Assembly: GCA_963601575.1 (NCBI GenBank)
Contig: CAVCFO010000007.1
Span: 11,971-75,970 of the forward strand
Length of the DNA stretch: 64,000 nucleotides
Direction: 5' to 3'
Source: CAG-238 sp963601575
Lineage (GTDB): Bacteria; Bacillota; Clostridia; Peptostreptococcales; Anaerovoracaceae
Part shown: positions 60,726 to 64,000 of the stretch, piece after piece
Position numbering within the stretch: position 1 is the stretch's first letter
How the letters are laid out: every line of letters starts with the position of its first letter
Notes under the pieces: generated by a model
What the model was told of the DNA's origin: nothing
Databases searched by the model: none
Seen by the model: only the letters and a program-made list of their open reading frames with translations
Position numbers and translations under genes: made by a program

Positions 60726-60845
60726 GGTTAGCGAAAGCTAACCAAAATTAAGGTAGAAGGGTTAGCAAAAGCTAACCTAAAAAACAGCAAAAGGGTTAGC
60801 AAAAGCTAACCTTAACTAAAGCAAGCAGGTTAGCAGAAACTAACT
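60726..60845 (+). promoter_or_regulatory. Array of four GGTTAGC-N4-GCTAACC palindromes, 34-base period
   Basis: Sites at 60726-60743, 60760-60777, 60794-60811 (perfect arms) and 60828-60845 (degenerate, GGTTAGCAGAAACTAACT). Starts are exactly 34 bases apart; the 16-base spacers differ. Half-sites GGTTAG/CTAACC match those of DtxR/IdeR boxes but are separated by 6 bases instead of 1. The array lies downstream of the promoter, where regulator binding would act as a roadblock. In RNA each could also form a hairpin, the first with a GAAA loop. Confidence 0.85.
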
Positions 60846-60890
60846 TAATATAAATACGCGAAACTCGAAAAACGCGGGAATGGAGGAAAT

Positions 60891-61103
60891 ATGATGCCTT
60901 TAGTTTTAGCAAATCGGGGAGAGGCGAATATCATCAAGAAAATCGGCGGAAGTCCGGAAGTAAAAAAACACCTGGAAAACTTAGGCTTTGTAGTCGGCGC
61001 AGGCGTTACCGTAGTCAACTCCCTGGGCGGAAATGTGATTGTCAATGTCAAGGATTCGCGCGTTGCCCTCAGCAAGGAAATGGCGCAAAAGATCATGATA
61101 TAA
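60891..61103 (+). CDS. feoA: FeoA-family protein (first copy)
   Basis: 70 residues, an SH3-like FeoA domain (MPLVLANRGEANIIKKIGG, then HLENLGFVVGAGVTVVNSLGGNVIV). Small cytosolic partner of FeoB. GGAGGAAAT precedes the ATG. The tandem FeoA arrangement is common in clostridia. Confidence 0.92.
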   Translation: MMPLVLANRGEANIIKKIGGSPEVKKHLENLGFVVGAGVTVVNSLGGNVIVNVKDSRVALSKEMAQKIMI

Positions 61104-61136
61104 ACTGATTTATCCCTAAGAGAAAGGAAAAGAATA

Positions 61137-61361
61137 ATGAAGACACTAAAAGAAGTAAAAGTAGGCGAAGATGCCGTGGTAAAGAGACTCCACGGCGAGG
61201 GCGCAATCAAGCGCAGAATCATGGACATGGGCATCACCAAGGGAACTGCCGTGCATGTAAGAAAAGTGGCGCCTCTGGGCGACCCGATCGAACTGACCGT
61301 AAGAGGCTACGAGCTTTCCATCAGAAAAGCCGATGCCGAAATGATAGAAGTGGAGGAATAG
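61137..61361 (+). CDS. feoA: FeoA-family protein (second copy)
   Basis: 74 residues with the more canonical FeoA signature RRIMDMGITKGTAVHVRKVAPLGDPIELTVRGYELSIRKADA (in part shown: MGITKGT, APLGDPIE). Differs clearly from the first copy, so the two are not recent duplicates. Six bases ahead of feoB, translationally close. Confidence 0.94.
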   Translation: MKTLKEVKVGEDAVVKRLHGEGAIKRRIMDMGITKGTAVHVRKVAPLGDPIELTVRGYELSIRKADAEMIEVEE

Positions 61362-61367
61362 AAGAAA

Positions 61368-63851
61368 ATGAGCGACAGAAAAATCAGAATTGCTCTGGCC
61401 GGAAATCCGAACTGCGGCAAAACGACCTTGTTTAATGCCCTGACCGGATCCAACCAGTTCGTCGGAAACTGGCCGGGCGTAACAGTAGAAAAGAAGGAAG
61501 GAAAGCTGAAGAAACACGATAACGTGACGATCACAGACCTCCCCGGCATTTACTCTCTTTCTCCATATACACCGGAGGAAGTAGTTGCAAGAAATTATCT
61601 CATAGGCGAAAGACCTGACGCTGTTCTTAACATCATCGACGGTACGAACCTTGAGAGAAACCTTTATCTGACCACGCAGCTTACAGAACTTGGGATTCCG
61701 GTAGTAATTGCCGTAAACATGATGGATATCGTGGAGAAAAACGGCGACAAGATAAATACCGCAGAGCTTTCGCGCCAGCTTGGCTGCAAGGTCATGGAAA
61801 TTTCCGCACTGAAGGGAAAAGGCGTTATGGAGGCAGCAGAAGCTGCAATCGACGCAGCTGAGAACGGAAAGACAATTCCGATGCATACCTTCTCGGGGGC
61901 CGTAGAACACGCCATCGCGCATATCGAAGAGGCCGCAATCCACGGACTTCCGGAAGAACAGCAAAGATGGTATGCGATCAAGATCTTCGAGCGCGACGAG
62001 AAAGTGCTCGCTCAGCTTAATATCCAGCCGACGGTAATGATGCATATCGAAAATGACATCAAAGCCGCAGAAGCTGAAATGGACGATGACGCAGAATCCA
62101 TCATCACAAACGAAAGATACATTTATATAGGCACGATCATCAAGGCTTGCTACAAGAAGCAGAATAAGGACGGCCTCACAAATTCAGACAAGATAGACAG
62201 AGTAGTAACAAACCGCTGGCTCGGACTTCCGATCTTCGCTTTGATAATGTTCCTTGTTTATTACATATCAATGGTTACGGTAGGAAGTGCCGCTACAGAC
62301 TGGGCAAACGACGGACTTTTCGGAGACGGCTACCACCTCTTCGGAAACGGAACAGCTCAATACGAAAAAGCGGCAGAGCAGTACGGGGACACAGATCTTA
62401 TCCTCGGAGCATTTGCTGACGCTTATGGCGACGACAGCATCGCTTCTGCCATCGATATGGAAAGCGAAGACTATAGCGACGATGCGGCAAAAGCAGCGCT
62501 CGAGCAGTTAGATGCTATGGTTCCTGCAGACGCAAGCGTTTCATACGAAATCGAAGATGAGGAAACACTCGCAGTTGAAACCGTTGACGGCGTAACAAAA
62601 GCGGACTACGAATTAGCAATGGTAGAATTCCTTGATACGGAATATAAAGGAAGCTACGGAGCGCCTGACACCTCAACTTATGGGATCTGGGTTCCGGGCA
62701 TCCCGGCACTTCTGGGAGATGCTCTCGAAGCGGCAGGTACGGCTGACTGGCTGTCAGGGCTTATCCTTGACGGAATCGTAGCCGGAGTCGGTGCAGTTCT
62801 CGGATTCGTTCCGCAGATGCTGGTGCTGTTCCTGCTCCTTGCATTCCTCGAGGCATGCGGCTACATGGCTCGTATCGCTTTCGTGCTCGACCGTATTTTC
62901 CGCAAATTCGGTCTTTCCGGAAAATCCTTCATCCCTATGCTCATCGGCACAGGCTGCGGTATCCCGGGAGTTATGGCATCGCGTACAATCGAAAATGAAC
63001 GCGACCGCCGCATGACAATCATGACAACGACGTTCATCCCTTGCGGAGCCAAGGTTCCGTTTATCGCAATGGTTGCAGGCGCAATCTTCGGCGGCAGCGC
63101 ATGGGTTGCAACGAGCGCATACTTCGTAGGCATGGCCGCCATCATAATCTCCGGCATCATGCTCAAGAAAACAAAAAGATTCGCAGGCGAGCCTGCTCCG
63201 TTCGTGATGGAACTTCCGGCATATCACATGCCGACAGCAGGCAACGTTCTGCGCTCGATGTGGGAACGCGGCTGGTCCTTCATCAAGAAAGCCGGAACAA
63301 TCATCTTGCTTTCCACCATCGTAATCTGGTTCACATCATACTTCGGATTTACGGATGAGGGCTTCAGAATGCTTGCAGAAGACGAGCTCGACCAGTCGAT
63401 CCTGGCGGCAATCGGCGGCGCAATCTGCTGGATCTTCGCACCGCTCGGATTCGGAACCTGGGAAGCAACAGTTGCCTCCATCACGGGACTTGTTGCAAAG
63501 GAAAACATCGTCGGCACCATGGGTATCCTCTACGGAGCAGCAGGAGATGTTTATACGACCCTTGCAAGCGTATTTACTCCGGTAAGCGGATATGCATTCC
63601 TGGTATTTAACCTCCTGTGCGCTCCGTGCTTTGCGGCAATCGGCGCTATCAAGCGTGAGATGAATAGCGCGGGGTGGACATGGTTTGCGATCGGTTACCA
63701 GTGCGGATTCGCATATTGCATCGCCCTCGTAATCAACCAGATCGGCCAGGCTGCATGCGGCAACATGAACATCGCAGGTCTTGTCGCTGCAATCGCAGTT
63801 ATCGGCGTTATCGTTTACAACCTTGTAAGACCTTATAAAGAAGCAAAATAA
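61368..63851 (+). CDS. feoB: Ferrous iron transporter FeoB
   Basis: 827 residues. N-terminal G domain with GNPNCGKTT (12-20), NWPGVTVE (switch I), DLPGIYSL and NMMD; GDI-like helical domain; then the membrane part with VGAVLGFVPQMLVLF, GTGCGIPGVMASRTIENERDRR and FIPCGAKVPFIAMVAGA (Cys in the iron path), and a second Gate repeat ending at about 820. An acidic stretch of about 120 residues (about 320-440) sits in the first external loop and is absent from the usual shorter FeoB. Moves Fe2+ inward, driven by GTP. Confidence 0.96.
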   Translation: MSDRKIRIALAGNPNCGKTTLFNALTGSNQFVGNWPGVTVEKKEGKLKKHDNVTITDLPGIYSLSPYTPEEVVARNYLIGERPDAVLNIIDGTNLERNLYLTTQLTELGIPVVIAVNMMDIVEKNGDKINTAELSRQLGCKVMEISALKGKGVMEAAEAAIDAAENGKTIPMHTFSGAVEHAIAHIEEAAIHGLPEEQQRWYAIKIFERDEKVLAQLNIQPTVMMHIENDIKAAEAEMDDDAESIITNERYIYIGTIIKACYKKQNKDGLTNSDKIDRVVTNRWLGLPIFALIMFLVYYISMVTVGSAATDWANDGLFGDGYHLFGNGTAQYEKAAEQYGDTDLILGAFADAYGDDSIASAIDMESEDYSDDAAKAALEQLDAMVPADASVSYEIEDEETLAVETVDGVTKADYELAMVEFLDTEYKGSYGAPDTSTYGIWVPGIPALLGDALEAAGTADWLSGLILDGIVAGVGAVLGFVPQMLVLFLLLAFLEACGYMARIAFVLDRIFRKFGLSGKSFIPMLIGTGCGIPGVMASRTIENERDRRMTIMTTTFIPCGAKVPFIAMVAGAIFGGSAWVATSAYFVGMAAIIISGIMLKKTKRFAGEPAPFVMELPAYHMPTAGNVLRSMWERGWSFIKKAGTIILLSTIVIWFTSYFGFTDEGFRMLAEDELDQSILAAIGGAICWIFAPLGFGTWEATVASITGLVAKENIVGTMGILYGAAGDVYTTLASVFTPVSGYAFLVFNLLCAPCFAAIGAIKREMNSAGWTWFAIGYQCGFAYCIALVINQIGQAACGNMNIAGLVAAIAVIGVIVYNLVRPYKEAK

Positions 63852-63908
63852 AGCTGAAACCGCCGGGTAAAGTAAGATAAGCTAAAGCTGCCGGGTGAAG
63901 CAAGATAA
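63852..63908 (+). repeat. Imperfect tandem duplication after feoB
   Basis: Two copies of about 28 bases with core GCCGGGTAAAGTAAGATAA and GCCGGGTGAAGCAAGATAA follow the feoB stop. Confidence 0.7.
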
Positions 63909-63939
63909 AAATGACGAGATAAAGATAGGAGGTAAAAAG

Positions 63940-64000
63940 ATGAGCTGGATTATTGAAAACATCGGAACGATTGTTATATGCCTTTTGCTTGTGGCGATTG
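63940..64000 (+). CDS. FeoB-associated Cys-rich membrane protein (3' end outside window)
   Basis: Starts at ATG 63940 with AGATAGGAGGTAAAAAG upstream. The 20 visible residues are a hydrophobic helix (IIENIGTIVICLLLVAI), matching the start of the short FeoB-associated Cys-rich membrane proteins that often follow feoB. Only the N-terminus is visible. Confidence 0.75.
   Translation, partial: MSWIIENIGTIVICLLLVAI

Noticed and set aside
60726..60845. Regularly spaced palindromic repeats that resemble a small CRISPR array
   Set aside because: Spacers are only 16 bases and low in complexity, no cas gene is near, and position in the feo leader with DtxR-like half-sites explains them better.

Overview
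The window is a gene-dense bacterial chromosome segment. The gene set, Shine-Dalgarno usage, a T-box leader, the ffs-dnaX-ybaB-recR order, BrnQ, YitT, QueT, RqcH and FeoB-associated genes point to an anaerobic Clostridia-type Bacillota of intermediate GC; the genus cannot be fixed from sequence reading alone. No rRNA, tRNA, CRISPR array or intact insertion sequence was found.

Layout. 1-8.4 kb: end of an FAD-dependent dehydrogenase, typA, a small MscS-type channel, pyruvate carboxylase and threonine synthase. 8.4-23.7 kb: a DNA maintenance block (pcrA with a structured leader, ligA, SRP RNA, dnaX, ybaB, recR, a YbaK-like deacylase, a YitT protein, uvrB, uvrA) followed by nicotinate phosphoribosyltransferase. 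23.8-31.8 kb: brnQ, then a long minus-strand run: ECF sigma and anti-sigma, a DUF4358 / MBOAT / DHHW surface O-acylation set, class II fructose-bisphosphate aldolase and a small YceG-like membrane protein. 31.9-39.1 kb: rluA, lepB, smpB and tmRNA, an AIR-synthase relative, a secreted lytic transglycosylase, EcsC, QueT and a HutD-like protein with membrane segments. 39.2-43.0 kb: an IscU-like scaffold paired with a GGGtGRT protein, then two lipoproteins (BMP-type binding protein; FKBP/trigger-factor-like foldase). 43.1-46.8 kb: rqcH diverging from yicC, gmk and rpoZ.

The accessory part starts at about 46.8 kb. A promoter, a tenfold pentanucleotide repeat and a terminator-like hairpin precede three genes: an SPFH protein with three zinc ribbons, a four-helix membrane protein and a zinc ribbon-TIR-TPR-TM-DUF6273 protein. 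This set looks like a membrane-associated sensing or defence system and is the best candidate for an undescribed system. The TIR gene changes base composition in mid-gene, as if its 3' half had been replaced. A 130-bp element with TGTCCCAAT inverted ends and a RhuM-family gene follow. After ileS with its T-box comes an AT-rich cassette: a Fic protein with a palindromic operator over its own promoter, a DUF4417 remnant and a toxin/immunity-like pair.

The right end is an iron-uptake locus: a DtxR-family regulator on the minus strand, a small Cys-rich protein, then feoA-feoA-feoB and the start of a FeoB-associated membrane protein. The feo leader carries four GGTTAGC/GCTAACC palindromes spaced exactly 34 bp apart, using DtxR-like half-sites with unusually wide centres. 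FeoB carries a long acidic insertion in its first external loop.
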